A stretch of 18,704 nt of DNA. It comes from Palsa-883 sp963847615 (lineage in GTDB: Bacteria > Pseudomonadota > Alphaproteobacteria > Acetobacterales > Acetobacteraceae). The notes beneath the pieces are model-generated. The model was not told the DNA's origin, did not search any database, and saw only the letters and a list, made by a program, of their open reading frames with translations. Position numbers and translations under genes: made by a program. The stretch spans positions 1 through 18,704 of the forward strand of contig CAWKAN010000032.1 of assembly GCA_963847615.1 (NCBI GenBank). Direction: 5' to 3'. How positions within the stretch are numbered: position 1 is the stretch's first letter; the number at the start of each line of letters is the position of its first letter. Below, piece by piece: positions 1-9,165 of the stretch.

Positions 1-77
1 GCAGCATAGATCGCCGCCGTGTAGCCGGCGGGGCCCGCGCCAACGACAAGGGCGCGCGCCTGCGGGGTCTGCGACAT
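1..77 (-). CDS. trxB: Thioredoxin-disulfide reductase, N-terminal part (runs off the window)
   Basis: Only the first 25 codons are present, reading leftward from the ATG at 77-75. They begin MSQTPQARALVVGAGPAGYT and continue into a TAAIYA-like helix. The GAGPAGYTAAIYAA pattern is the FAD-binding Rossmann motif at the start of thioredoxin reductase, the NADPH-dependent flavoenzyme that re-reduces thioredoxin in the cytoplasm. The GYTAAIYAA wording is typical of TrxB among FAD/NAD(P) oxidoreductases, but the catalytic CxxC lies outside the window, so a related ferredoxin/flavodoxin reductase-like protein cannot be excluded. It is divergent from ftsH across a 477-bp gap. Confidence 0.8.
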   Translation of the reverse strand, partial: MSQTPQARALVVGAGPAGYTAAIYA

Positions 78-554
78 CGACTCGGTCCGCTCTGTGGATG
101 CAAGACCATATCGGTCGGGTCCGCCACAAGACAAGCAAGCGGCCGCCGCCCGCGCTCGCGCACGACCAAGGTATCGCTTCAACGCCAGCAGGGCGAGGCT
201 CGCGGCCCCCCCGATCGCACCGAGCCAGAGACCGCATCCAAGATCGCGCCGGCGCCCGCCCCCGGCCCTTGACCCGTGCGGGCGCCAGAGGGCGAAGCCG
301 CCTCCGGCCGGTCTTGGGAGGCGGGCCGGCCCTGCGTTCGAGCATCCGCTTGCCCGGGGATGCGATTTGGGAGCGCACACACTATGTTAACGTCGTGGTG
401 TGCCGGTAGAGGCCGTTGCGTTTCGGCCGGACATGAATGGCGCGCCGCCGCCCGGGCAGTGTCCCGAGGGTGGTTATCCGGCGATCGGCTGGGGTATCGT
501 CCCTGCCGATGGTCACGCGGCAGCTTGTTTGGCAACCAGGGTGAAGAGACAGCG
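78..554. other. Divergent intergenic region trxB/ftsH, no gene supported
   Basis: This 477-bp stretch separates divergent trxB and ftsH. Open frames on both strands are GC-driven, rich in Arg, Pro and Ala, and match nothing I recognise. It must hold the promoters of both genes. A TATGTTAAC stretch at 383-391 is the most AT-rich spot and could be a -10 region for ftsH, but no properly spaced -35 or RpoH-type box is visible. No tRNA or riboswitch was seen. Confidence 0.4.
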
Positions 555-2486
<1,932 letters not shown>

Positions 2487-2501
2487 CCCACGGGCTAGGC
2501 C

Positions 2502-3488
2502 GTGCCCGTGCTTCTTCTCCCTCTCCCCTTGGGGGCTTGGGCCGCGAAGCGGACCAAGGGTGGGGTGAGGGGTAACACCCCCACCGGGGCGAGCGGTTCT
2601 GCCCCCTCACCCCAACCCTCTCCCCAGCGGGGAGAGGGAGAATTCACCCCCACCCCCCTCCCCGCGCCAATCACCGCCTGGGCCGGCCTCCCCCTCGACC
2701 GCCCGCGCGTCATGGGCGTGCTGAATGTCACCCCCGACAGCTTCAGCGACGGCGGCACCCATCTCGATCCCGCCGCCGCGATCCGCGCCGGCCTGGCGAT
2801 GGCCGCCGCCGGCGCCGACATCATCGACGTGGGTGGCGAGAGCACCCGTCCGGGCGCGCGGCTGACCCCGGCGAGCGAGGAGCAGGCCCGCGTCCTGCCG
2901 GTGATCCGCGGGCTGGCCGTCGCCGGCCTACTGGTCTCGATCGACACCCGCCACGCCGCCACCATGGCGGCGGCGCTCGACGCCGGCGCGGCGATCGTCA
3001 ACGACGTGACGGCACTGTCGCACGATCCGCTCGCCGCCCCCCTGGTCGCGGCGCGCGGCTGCCCGGTTGTGCTGATGCACATGCGCGGCGACTTCGCCAC
3101 GATGTACCAGGCGGCGGTCTACAGCGATGTCGTGCGCGAGGTGCGCGCCGAGCTGGCCGCGCGGATCGCTGCCGCCGAGGCCGCCGGCATCCCGCGGGCC
3201 AATATCGCCATCGACCCCGGGATCGGCTTCGCCAAGACCGCCGCGCACAGCGTCGCGATGCTGCGGGGCCTGGCCGTGCTGCGCGACCTGGGCTGCCCGG
3301 TTCTGGTCGGCGTTTCGCGCAAGTCGTTCATCGGCGCGCTGGCCGACGAGCCCAAGGCAAGCCATCGGCTGCCCGGCTCGCTCGCCGCCGCGCTGTTCGC
3401 GCTGCGCGCAGGGGCCGCGATCCTGCGCGTGCACGACGTGGCGGAAACCGTCCAGGCACTGCGTGTGTGGCAGGCTTTGAGCGGATGA
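2502..3488 (+). CDS. folP: Dihydropteroate synthase
   Basis: FolP condenses 6-hydroxymethyl-7,8-dihydropterin diphosphate with p-aminobenzoate in folate synthesis; it is the sulfonamide target. The TIM-barrel motifs are complete: MGVLNVTPDSFSDGG (from residue 71), DIIDVGGESTRPG (about 106), NDVTAL, IDPGIGFAKT and SRK (272-274), ending near LRVHDV. The start is uncertain. Family-like sequence (AWAGLPLDRPRVMG) begins upstream of the ATG at 2712, and no ATG, GTG or TTG occurs in frame between the repeat and 2712. The only upstream in-frame starts are GTG 2502, GTG 2508, TTG 2529 and GTG 2565, so the first roughly 45 residues would be encoded by a dispersed repeat. If translation starts at 2712, the protein is 258 aa and lacks the first beta strand. 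It lies 15 bp after ftsH. Confidence 0.93.
   Translation: MPVLLLPLPLGAWAAKRTKGGVRGNTPTGASGSAPSPQPSPQRGEGEFTPTPLPAPITAWAGLPLDRPRVMGVLNVTPDSFSDGGTHLDPAAAIRAGLAMAAAGADIIDVGGESTRPGARLTPASEEQARVLPVIRGLAVAGLLVSIDTRHAATMAAALDAGAAIVNDVTALSHDPLAAPLVAARGCPVVLMHMRGDFATMYQAAVYSDVVREVRAELAARIAAAEAAGIPRANIAIDPGIGFAKTAAHSVAMLRGLAVLRDLGCPVLVGVSRKSFIGALADEPKASHRLPGSLAAALFALRAGAAILRVHDVAETVQALRVWQALSG
2515..2642. repeat. Dispersed GC-rich nested hairpin repeat at the ftsH/folP junction
   Basis: Outer arms TTCTCCCTCTCCCC (2515-2528) and GGGGAGAGGGAGAA (2629-2642) are perfect inverted repeats. Inner arms at 2558-2572 and 2603-2618 pair with a one-base bulge. Read in the folP frame the right half gives SPQPSPQRGEGE, a translation familiar from a repeat scattered through many proteobacterial genomes. 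Its position suggests insertion in or beside the folP start region. It could also act as an mRNA stem-loop between ftsH and folP. Confidence 0.75.
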
Positions 3489-3691
3489 GCGGTTCGGCAC
3501 GGGCACTGGCGCGAACCGGACGCGAAGGCGCCGATGGCCGGGGGATGATGCGGCCAGGGAGGGAATTGGCCTTGGGACAATACGCCCTGGGACAATTGGC
3601 CCTGGGGCAAATAGCATTGTATGACGCCAGAAGGCGTCATGCGGTCGCCAGCATGGTACGAAACGGCACCCCTTCGGTGGATCCGGCATGA
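3485..3691 (+). CDS. Small ORF with ALGQ pentapeptide repeats between folP and glmM
   Basis: A 68-codon ORF whose ATG overlaps the folP stop (ATGA at 3485-3488) and whose TGA overlaps the glmM start (ATGA at 3688-3691). This is the arrangement expected of a translationally coupled gene. The product begins MSGSARALARTGREGADGRG, then carries three near-identical five-residue units LALGQ-YALGQ-LALGQ followed by IALYD, and ends in a basic tail (ARRRHAVASMVRNG). There is no signal peptide or known domain. Long chance ORFs are common at this GC, and the repeat could simply be a 15-bp minisatellite, so confidence is modest. A GGTGGA just before 3688 would serve glmM as its own ribosome binding site. 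Confidence 0.4.
   Translation: MSGSARALARTGREGADGRGMMRPGRELALGQYALGQLALGQIALYDARRRHAVASMVRNGTPSVDPA
3566..3610. repeat. Three tandem 15-bp units
   Basis: Units at 3566-3580 (TTGGCCTTGGGACAA), 3581-3595 (TACGCCCTGGGACAA) and 3596-3610 (TTGGCCCTGGGGCAA) differ mainly in the first codon and at third codon positions. A degenerate fourth unit follows at 3611-3625. Variation at third positions while A-L-G-Q is kept hints at protein-level constraint. Confidence 0.8.
3621..3640. repeat. Perfect 8-bp hairpin upstream of glmM
   Basis: ATGACGCC (3621-3628) and GGCGTCAT (3633-3640) form a perfect stem around an AGAA loop, 47 bp before the glmM ATG. No T-run follows, so it is not a classical intrinsic terminator. 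It might be a small palindromic element or an mRNA processing or regulatory hairpin. Confidence 0.55.
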
Positions 3692-5052
3692 CCAAGACCC
3701 GCCGCTTGTTCGGCACCGACGGCATCCGCGGCAAGGCCAACACCGAACCGATGACGGCCGGCACGGCGCTGCGCCTTGGCCAGGCTGCCGGGCTGATCTT
3801 CACCCGCGGCAGCCACCGCCACCGGGTGGTGATCGGCAAGGACACGCGCCTGTCCGGCTACATGATCGAGCCCGCCCTGACCGCCGGCTTCGTCGGCGCC
3901 GGCATGGACGTCACCCTGGTCGGCCCGCTGCCGACGCCGGCGATCGCCATGCTGACCCGCTCGCTGCGCGCCGATCTCGGCGTGATGATCTCCGCCTCGC
4001 ACAACCCGTATGAGGACAACGGCATCAAGTTGTTCGGCCCCGACGGGGCCAAGCTGTCCGACGCGATGGAACTGGAGATCGAAGCGCTGATGGCCAGCGG
4101 CTGCGCCGACCGCCTGGCCGGCCCGGCCGACCTCGGCCGCGCCGCGCGGCTCGACGACGCCGCCGGGCGCTACATCGAGGCGGCGAAGGCCAGCTTCCCA
4201 CGCGGCCGCCGCCTGAAGGACCTGAAGATCGTCGTCGATTGCGCCAACGGCGCCGCCTACCGCGTCGCCCCCACCGTGTTGTGGGAGTTGGGCGCGACGG
4301 TCATCCCGGTCGGCGTCTCGCCCGATGGCTTCAACATCAACAAGGGCTGCGGCTCCACCGTGCCCGAGTTTCTCTGTGCCCAGGTGATCGAGCACGGCGC
4401 CGATCTGGGGATCGCGCTGGACGGCGACGCCGATCGGGTGCTGATCGCCGATGAGCGCGGCGAGCTGATCGACGGCGACCAGTTGCTGGCGCTGATCGGC
4501 GGGGCCTGGGCGGTCAGCGGCCGGCTTCGCGGCGGCGGCATCGTCGCCACCGTGATGTCCAATCTCGGGCTGGAACGATTTCTCGCCGGGCGTGGCCTGG
4601 CGCTGCACCGCACCCGCGTCGGCGATAGATATGTCGCAGAAATGATGCGCGAGGCCGCGATCAATGTGGGCGGCGAGCAGTCGGGCCACCTGATCCTGTC
4701 CGATTTTGCCACCACCGGCGACGGGCTGGTGGCGGCGCTGCAGGTGCTCGGCGTGCTCGTCGAGCAAGGCCGGCCGGCCAGCGAGGTCTGCCGCGTGTTC
4801 GCCCCGCTGCCGCAATTGTTGCGCAACGTGCGTTATGTCGGCGCCTCTCCGTTGGGTGACGCCTCCATCCAGGGGGCGATCCGGGCGGCCGAGGGGCGGC
4901 TGAACGACGCCGGACGTCTGCTGATCCGCGAGAGCGGCACCGAAAAGATGATCCGCGTCATGGCGGAATCCGAGGACGAGGCGCTGGTCGCCCAGGTCGT
5001 GGACGAGCTGTGCGCCACCATCGCGGCACGGGTGCGGGCGGGTAACGAGTGA
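3688..5052 (+). CDS. glmM: Phosphoglucosamine mutase
   Basis: This 454-aa alpha-D-phosphohexomutase converts glucosamine-6-phosphate to glucosamine-1-phosphate on the way to UDP-GlcNAc for peptidoglycan and LPS. The start MTKTRRLFGTDGIRGKAN is the canonical GlmM N-terminus. The phosphoserine loop SASHNPYEDNG has the catalytic Ser at 104. The Mg-binding DGDADR is at 245-250, GEQSGH follows, and the phosphate-binding RESGTEKMIRVMAE begins at 414. Length is normal for the family (about 445-455). The FGTDGIRG and GEQSGHL signatures favour GlmM over phosphomannomutase. A GGTGGA ribosome binding site lies 8 bases before the ATG. It is part of the ftsH-folP-glmM-thiD run. Confidence 0.97.
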   Translation: MTKTRRLFGTDGIRGKANTEPMTAGTALRLGQAAGLIFTRGSHRHRVVIGKDTRLSGYMIEPALTAGFVGAGMDVTLVGPLPTPAIAMLTRSLRADLGVMISASHNPYEDNGIKLFGPDGAKLSDAMELEIEALMASGCADRLAGPADLGRAARLDDAAGRYIEAAKASFPRGRRLKDLKIVVDCANGAAYRVAPTVLWELGATVIPVGVSPDGFNINKGCGSTVPEFLCAQVIEHGADLGIALDGDADRVLIADERGELIDGDQLLALIGGAWAVSGRLRGGGIVATVMSNLGLERFLAGRGLALHRTRVGDRYVAEMMREAAINVGGEQSGHLILSDFATTGDGLVAALQVLGVLVEQGRPASEVCRVFAPLPQLLRNVRYVGASPLGDASIQGAIRAAEGRLNDAGRLLIRESGTEKMIRVMAESEDEALVAQVVDELCATIAARVRAGNE

Positions 5053-5096
5053 TGGCAGCCGCACCGCTGCCACGGGTGCGCGCGGGCGCCGGCTGA
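5052..5096 (+). other. 14-codon mini-ORF linking glmM to thiD
   Basis: The glmM stop TGA shares its A with an ATG at 5052. That frame reads MAAAPLPRVRAGAG and stops at TGA 5094-5096, whose A is the first base of the thiD ATG. Two TGATG junctions in a row would let ribosomes re-initiate from glmM to thiD. The peptide itself is unlikely to have a function, and chance is possible. Confidence 0.3.
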
Positions 5097-5908
5097 TGGA
5101 CGTTGGATTGCGCGGCCGGGTGCTGGCGATCGCCGGCTCGGATTCCGGCGGCGGGGCGGGGATCCAGGCCGACATCAAGACGATCACCGCGCTGGGCGGC
5201 TACGCGGCGACCGCGATCACCGCGCTGACCGCGCAGGACACGCACGGGGTGCACGACATCCTTCGCGTGCCGCCGGCATTCGTCGCCCATCAGATCGCGC
5301 TGGTGCTGGACGATATCGGCGCCGACGCGGTGAAAACCGGCATGCTGGGCGACGCCGCAACGATACGGGCGGTGTGCGACACGCTGGCCGCGCACGCCCC
5401 CGGGGTGGCGCTGGTGGTCGATCCGGTGCTGCGCGCGACGGGCGGCGGACCGCCCCTGCTGGCCGACGCGGCGCTGGAGACGTTGCGCCGGCAACTGCTG
5501 CCGATGGCCAGCGTCATCACGCCGAACCTGGCCGAGGCGGCCGCGCTGTCCGGGCGCGCGGTGCGCGATCGCGCGGACATGCACGACGCCGCGCGCGCGC
5601 TGCTGGCACTCGGCGTGCCGGCGGTGCTGCTGACCGGGGGGCATTTGGCGGGCGGGACCGTGGTCGATCTGCTGGTGACGCCGGCGGGCGCGGAGGAATT
5701 CGCGGCACCCCGCATCGAGACGCGGCACACGCACGGCACCGGATGCACGCTGGCGAGCGCGGTGGCGACCGGTCTGGCGCAGAGGATGGAGCTGCGCGAC
5801 GCGGTGATTCGGGCGCGGGCCTACGTGCGCGCAGCGATCGCAGCGGCGCCGGGGTATGGCGGCGGGCAAGGGCCGCTGAACCACGCGGTCGATATCGGAC
5901 ATTGGTAA
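5096..5908 (+). CDS. thiD: Hydroxymethylpyrimidine/phosphomethylpyrimidine kinase
   Basis: ThiD phosphorylates HMP and HMP-P to HMP-PP for thiamine synthesis, in the cytoplasm. The 270-aa protein shows the ribokinase-fold motifs AIAGSDSGGGAGIQADIKTI (substrate loop), VKTGMLGD, VVDPVLRATGG, ITPNLAEAAALSGR, LLTGGH and the anion-hole/catalytic segment HGTGCTLASA with Cys217. Length matches the family (260-275). The ATG at 5096 is the only start that gives the usual short lead-in to AIAGSDSGG. No TPP riboswitch is visible upstream, consistent with transcription as the tail of the glmM operon. Confidence 0.95.
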   Translation: MDVGLRGRVLAIAGSDSGGGAGIQADIKTITALGGYAATAITALTAQDTHGVHDILRVPPAFVAHQIALVLDDIGADAVKTGMLGDAATIRAVCDTLAAHAPGVALVVDPVLRATGGGPPLLADAALETLRRQLLPMASVITPNLAEAAALSGRAVRDRADMHDAARALLALGVPAVLLTGGHLAGGTVVDLLVTPAGAEEFAAPRIETRHTHGTGCTLASAVATGLAQRMELRDAVIRARAYVRAAIAAAPGYGGGQGPLNHAVDIGHW

Positions 5909-5971
5909 CGAGCGCGGCCAAGCGCGCTTCTACCAGCCGGCGGAACGATTGACCCATCGACGCCGCGCCCA

Positions 5972-6056
5972 CGTCGTGCCGGCGAAGGCCGGCATCCACG
6001 ACTTGCCTTCGTGCAGCAAGCAAAGCCGTAGATGCCGGGCCTTCGCCGGCATGACG
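5972..6056. repeat. Dispersed inverted-repeat (REP-like) element
   Basis: The left arm begins CGTCGTGCCGGCGAAGGCC at 5972 and is mirrored by GGCCTTCGCCGGCATGACG ending at 6056, with about one mismatch. The spacer contains a second small match (GGCATCC/GATGCC). CGTCATGCCGGCGAAGGCCGG is a palindromic repeat I know from many alphaproteobacterial genomes. It lies 64 bp past the thiD stop and could fold into a terminator-like stem. Confidence 0.7.
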
Positions 6057-6070
6057 ATGCGGCCACGGCC

Positions 6071-6217
6071 GGAGAGTCGATCATTCGGCCACCTGGTATA
6101 AGCAAGCAAGATTTTAACACGGAGAAGCGAAGAGGAGGCACAGAGGCCACGGAGCAGAAAGGATTTTGGCGCTTCGCGTAGGGGTATGATGCCGGCCGCC
6201 CGAATGATCGATGCTCC
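6071..6217. repeat. 147-bp candidate non-autonomous element with inverted ends
   Basis: The ends read GGAGAGTCGATCATTCGG (6071-6088) and CCGAATGATCGATGCTCC (6200-6217), 18-bp inverted repeats with two mismatches and a perfect 12-bp core. The interior holds an AT-richer stretch with AACACGGAG, CACAGAG and CCACGGAG, a motif that recurs in dispersed repeats of other bacteria. No coding capacity and no obvious target duplication were seen. Confidence 0.5.
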
Positions 6218-6491
6218 CGCGATGCCCACCCGTCATGCCCGGGCGCGCGGCATCAAGGGGTCAATCCTTCCGCCGCCTGGTATGACCGGCCACCACCCGG
6301 CATAGGAAAGCCCACGGGGTCGCATCACGCCGTTGGTCAGTTCGTCCCGGGACATGCTTCGTGCCCGACCAATGAACGACGGTCCGTTGGTTGCGCAAGC
6401 ACTCTGGCTCACGGCCCTATCCCGCCCCTGAGGCCCTCTCAGGTTTCCCCCGTTGGCGGCACGCCAGGTCAAGCCGCGAGACTGCGCCTGC

Positions 6492-8543
6492 CTATAGATC
6501 CTTGACCAACCGCAGCGCGTCATAGATGGCAGCATGGATGTTGCGGCTGGCCACCGCATCGCCGATGCGGAACAACTGGAACCGCCCGGCCGGGTTGCGC
6601 ACCAGGGCGTGCCGGCGTCCGCCCAGCAGCGCGCCATGATCCATCTCGCCCAGGTTCAGCGACAGCGGGCGCAGCGCGTCGTACAGCTCGGTCGGCGGCA
6701 GCGTGCCGTGCTCCACCACCACCTGATCGACGACGCGCTCGAAGCGTTCCGGGCCGTGATCCGAACCGATCGTCGCGCACAGGGCGTTGCCGTCGCGCCG
6801 CACCGACAGCAGGCGCGAATTGATGCTGATGCGCACGCCGTGGCGATGGAACGCGGCCGCATAAAGCGTGTGGTTCATGCCGCCCAGTTCGGGGGCGAAA
6901 TATCGCTCCGGCGAGACGATCTCCACGAGGCTGCCCGCCTCGGCGAGCAGCTCGGCGGTCTGCATGGCCGGATGCCCGCCATTGTCGTCGAACACCAGCA
7001 CCCGCGCGGCCGGTGCCGCCGCGCCGGACAGGATATCCCAGGTGGAGACGACCAGGTCGTTTCCCGCCGCCAGCACCGCGGTGTTCGGCACGCCGCCGGT
7101 GGCCAGGATCACCACGTCCGGCGCCTCGGCCAGCACGTCGGCGGCGCCCGCATAGACCGAGAATCGCGGCCGCACCCCGGCTTCCTCCAGCCGCTGCAGG
7201 CGCCAGTCGACGATGCCGATCAGTTCCTTGCGCCGCGCCAGGCGGCAGGCGAGCAGGATCTGCCCGCCCGGCCGGTCCGCCGCCTCGAACAGCGTGACGG
7301 CATGGCCGCGCGCAGCGGCGACGCGTGCCGCCTCCAACCCACCTGGCCCGGCGCCCACCACGACCAGCTTCCGCCGGGGACCATCCGTGCGCGCGAGAAG
7401 GTGCGGCATCGCCGCCTCGCGCCCCGTCGCGGCGTTGTGCACGCACAGCGCGTCGTTGCCCTCGTAGATCCGATCGAGGCAATAGGTGGCACCGACGCAG
7501 GGCCTTATCGCCGCCTCGCGCCCTTGGGCCAGCAGCCGTGCGATATGCGGCTCGGCGATATGGGCGCGGGTCATGCCGACCATGTCCAGCTTGCCCGCGA
7601 CGATGGCGTGCCGCGCCGTCGCCACGTCCTGGATGCGCGCCGCGTGGAATACCGGAAAGCGCGTCGCCGCCCGCACCTCGCCGGCGAAATCCAGGTGCGG
7701 TGCCGCGCGCATGCCCTGGATCGGGATCACCCGGGTCAGCGCCGCATCGGTGTCCATGTGGCCGCGGATCACGTTGAGGAAATCGACCTTGCCGTCCGCC
7801 ACCAGGCGGCGGGCGATCTCGATGCCCTCCGCGCGGGACAGCCCGATCTCCCAGTCCTCGTCGGCCACCATGCGCACGCCGACGATGAAGCGCGGATCGG
7901 TGGCCGCGCGGATGGCGTCCAGCACGCGACGAACGAAGCGCAGCCGGTTGTCCAGGCTGCCGCCGTACTCGTCATCGCGCCGGTTGGTCGCCGGCGACCA
8001 GAACTGGTCGGGCAGGTGCCCGTAGGCGTCGATCTCGATCCCGTCCAGCCCGGCCGCCTCCATCCGCGCGGCGGCGGCGGCGTAGTCGGCGACGATGCGC
8101 GCGATGTCCCAGTCTTCCAGCGCCTTGGGGAACGCCCGGTGCGCCGCCTCGCGCACTGGCGAGGGCGCCAGCACGGGCAGCCAGTCGGCCTTGTTCCACA
8201 CCGTTCGCCGGCCGAGATGGGTGATCTGGATCATCACCGCCGCGCCGTGCGCGTGGCAGTCGTCCGCCAGGCGGCGCAGCCAGGGCACGATCCCGTCCTT
8301 GTAGGCAAGCAGGTTGCCGAACACCGGCGGCGAGTTGGGCGAGACCACCGCCGAGCCCGCGGTCATCGTCAGCGCGATGCCACCCTTGGCCTTTTCCACG
8401 TGATAGAGACGATAACGGTCCTTCGGCATGCCGTCCTCGCCGTAGTTCGGCTCGTGCGAGGTGCTCATCAGCCGGTTGCGCAGCGTCAGGTGGCGAAGCT
8501 GGAACGGTTGCAGCAGCGGGTCCGTCGTTGGCGCGGCGCTCAT
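6492..8543 (-). CDS. FMN/4Fe-4S/FAD oxidoreductase, N-methylproline demethylase-like
   Basis: This 683-aa protein has the architecture of trimethylamine dehydrogenase and 2,4-dienoyl-CoA reductase. An old-yellow-enzyme TIM barrel (1 to about 345) carries IQITHLGRRT and the EYGGSLDNRLRF segment. A short Fe-S region follows (349-367), then an FAD/NAD(P) module starting KLVVVGAGPGGLEAARVAAA near 391. The STSHEPNYGEDGMPKDRY and SPATNRRDDEYGG stretches resemble N-methylproline (stachydrine pathway, StcD-like) and dimethylglycine demethylases, which remove N-methyl groups oxidatively. The Fe-S region has Cys349, Cys355 and Cys367, but Ala352 stands where TMADH has its second Cys. The ATG at 8543 follows AGGACC with good spacing. 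It is leftward and alone, facing away from the island. Substrate is inferred from family resemblance only; a generic enoate reductase is the alternative. Confidence 0.85.
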   Translation of the reverse strand: MSAAPTTDPLLQPFQLRHLTLRNRLMSTSHEPNYGEDGMPKDRYRLYHVEKAKGGIALTMTAGSAVVSPNSPPVFGNLLAYKDGIVPWLRRLADDCHAHGAAVMIQITHLGRRTVWNKADWLPVLAPSPVREAAHRAFPKALEDWDIARIVADYAAAAARMEAAGLDGIEIDAYGHLPDQFWSPATNRRDDEYGGSLDNRLRFVRRVLDAIRAATDPRFIVGVRMVADEDWEIGLSRAEGIEIARRLVADGKVDFLNVIRGHMDTDAALTRVIPIQGMRAAPHLDFAGEVRAATRFPVFHAARIQDVATARHAIVAGKLDMVGMTRAHIAEPHIARLLAQGREAAIRPCVGATYCLDRIYEGNDALCVHNAATGREAAMPHLLARTDGPRRKLVVVGAGPGGLEAARVAAARGHAVTLFEAADRPGGQILLACRLARRKELIGIVDWRLQRLEEAGVRPRFSVYAGAADVLAEAPDVVILATGGVPNTAVLAAGNDLVVSTWDILSGAAAPAARVLVFDDNGGHPAMQTAELLAEAGSLVEIVSPERYFAPELGGMNHTLYAAAFHRHGVRISINSRLLSVRRDGNALCATIGSDHGPERFERVVDQVVVEHGTLPPTELYDALRPLSLNLGEMDHGALLGGRRHALVRNPAGRFQLFRIGDAVASRNIHAAIYDALRLVKDL

Positions 8544-8620
8544 TGATGGTGGTCCTGGAGCATTGGCGTGATGATAGCAGCCACGTTCTACGGCTCGCGT
8601 GGTGGCAACATCGGCAAAGA

Positions 8621-9161
8621 TTACTTGCTGGCGGGAAACAGTTCGTAAAGCTGCTGCATGAGCCTTACGGCTCTCTTCAGGGTTCCAAGCTGGTCAGCCG
8701 TTATTGGGTCAGGGTCGAAGTGCATGACGTCGTTGCGTATCACACGTATCTTCTCAAGAAGATTTGTGAGAATTCCTCCATCGAGCTGCAGCTGCAGCTT
8801 TGTCCATATCTGAGGATGCTGGAGGAGCCGGACATAATGACCAAAATTGAGATCCTCTATCTCGCGCGGCTGGTGCGCAGCGGGAGGTGCACCTACAAAC
8901 AACGCTAGATCGTCTGGGGTGACCTTGCCCCTGATGAGACTCCGGACGTGGAGTTCGATCTCCCGTAATAACAGGAACGGCTCAGTCAACAATTGCAGGT
9001 GCAGGCTTAAATCGCTTACCGTAACAGGCCCCTGGATTTTCCGGTCACTGCGGCGGACCATTACGTAGCCATGCTCCACGATGATTGGAATCGCATCGAA
9101 CAAAGTTCGATTCTCATCAACGATTCGCGCGTCCTCGCGGTAGTCCGCGACGCGTTCGGAT
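8621..9161 (-). pseudogene. C-terminal part of CBS/HEPN-like protein, cut off by IS insertion
   Basis: This is the distal 180 codons of the gene whose 5' part lies at 10792-11408. It holds the second CBS motif (about residues 206-262 of the restored protein, with LFDAIPIIVEHGYVMV and a GPVTVSDL strand). A helical C-terminal domain follows (about 262-385), containing IRVIRNDVMHFDPDP. RNDVMH (R348-H353, bases 8737-8720) fits the Rx4-6H signature of HEPN ribonucleases, with the polar Asn right after Arg. Alone it has only an internal ATG at 9103, so the fragment is probably not expressed in useful form. GC is visibly lower than in flanking genes. Confidence 0.8.
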
Positions 9162-9165
9162 CTAG
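9162..9165. repeat. Target-site duplication CTAG, left copy
   Basis: CTAG directly abuts the left end of the IS and is repeated at 10792-10795 on the other side. Collapsing the two copies rejoins the interrupted reading frame. Confidence 0.9.

Larger units (their letters stand above)
5909..6491. other. Gene-free gap between convergent thiD and the oxidoreductase gene
   Basis: This 583-bp stretch has no supportable gene; the open frames match nothing I recognise. It holds an approximately 85-bp inverted-repeat element (5972-6056), a 147-bp stretch bounded by inverted repeats (6071-6217), and a further CGTCATGCCCGGGC repeat-like fragment near 6232. Positions 6300-6490 show no recognised RNA or protein. 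The palindromes could terminate transcription from both sides. Confidence 0.6.

Noticed and set aside
78..330. Membrane-like segment (LWLGAIGGAASLALLALKR) in a minus-strand frame upstream of trxB
   Set aside because: It is in frame with trxB and reads into it without a stop or a convincing start; TrxB does not carry such an extension, so it is probably chance.
276..554. In-frame extension of ftsH about 93 codons upstream
   Set aside because: The extension is Arg/Gly-rich with no family similarity, whereas the ATG at 555 gives the canonical FtsH N-terminus.
6300..6490. Riboswitch or group II intron remnant (CTGAGAGGGCC on the minus strand)
   Set aside because: The CTGAGA motif is not accompanied by the other conserved TPP-riboswitch segments, and no intron domain V hairpin or reverse transcriptase is present.
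6534..8546. 670-aa plus-strand open frame opposite the oxidoreductase
   Set aside because: Shadow of the minus-strand gene caused by high GC; the translation is rich in His, Arg and Gln with no domains.
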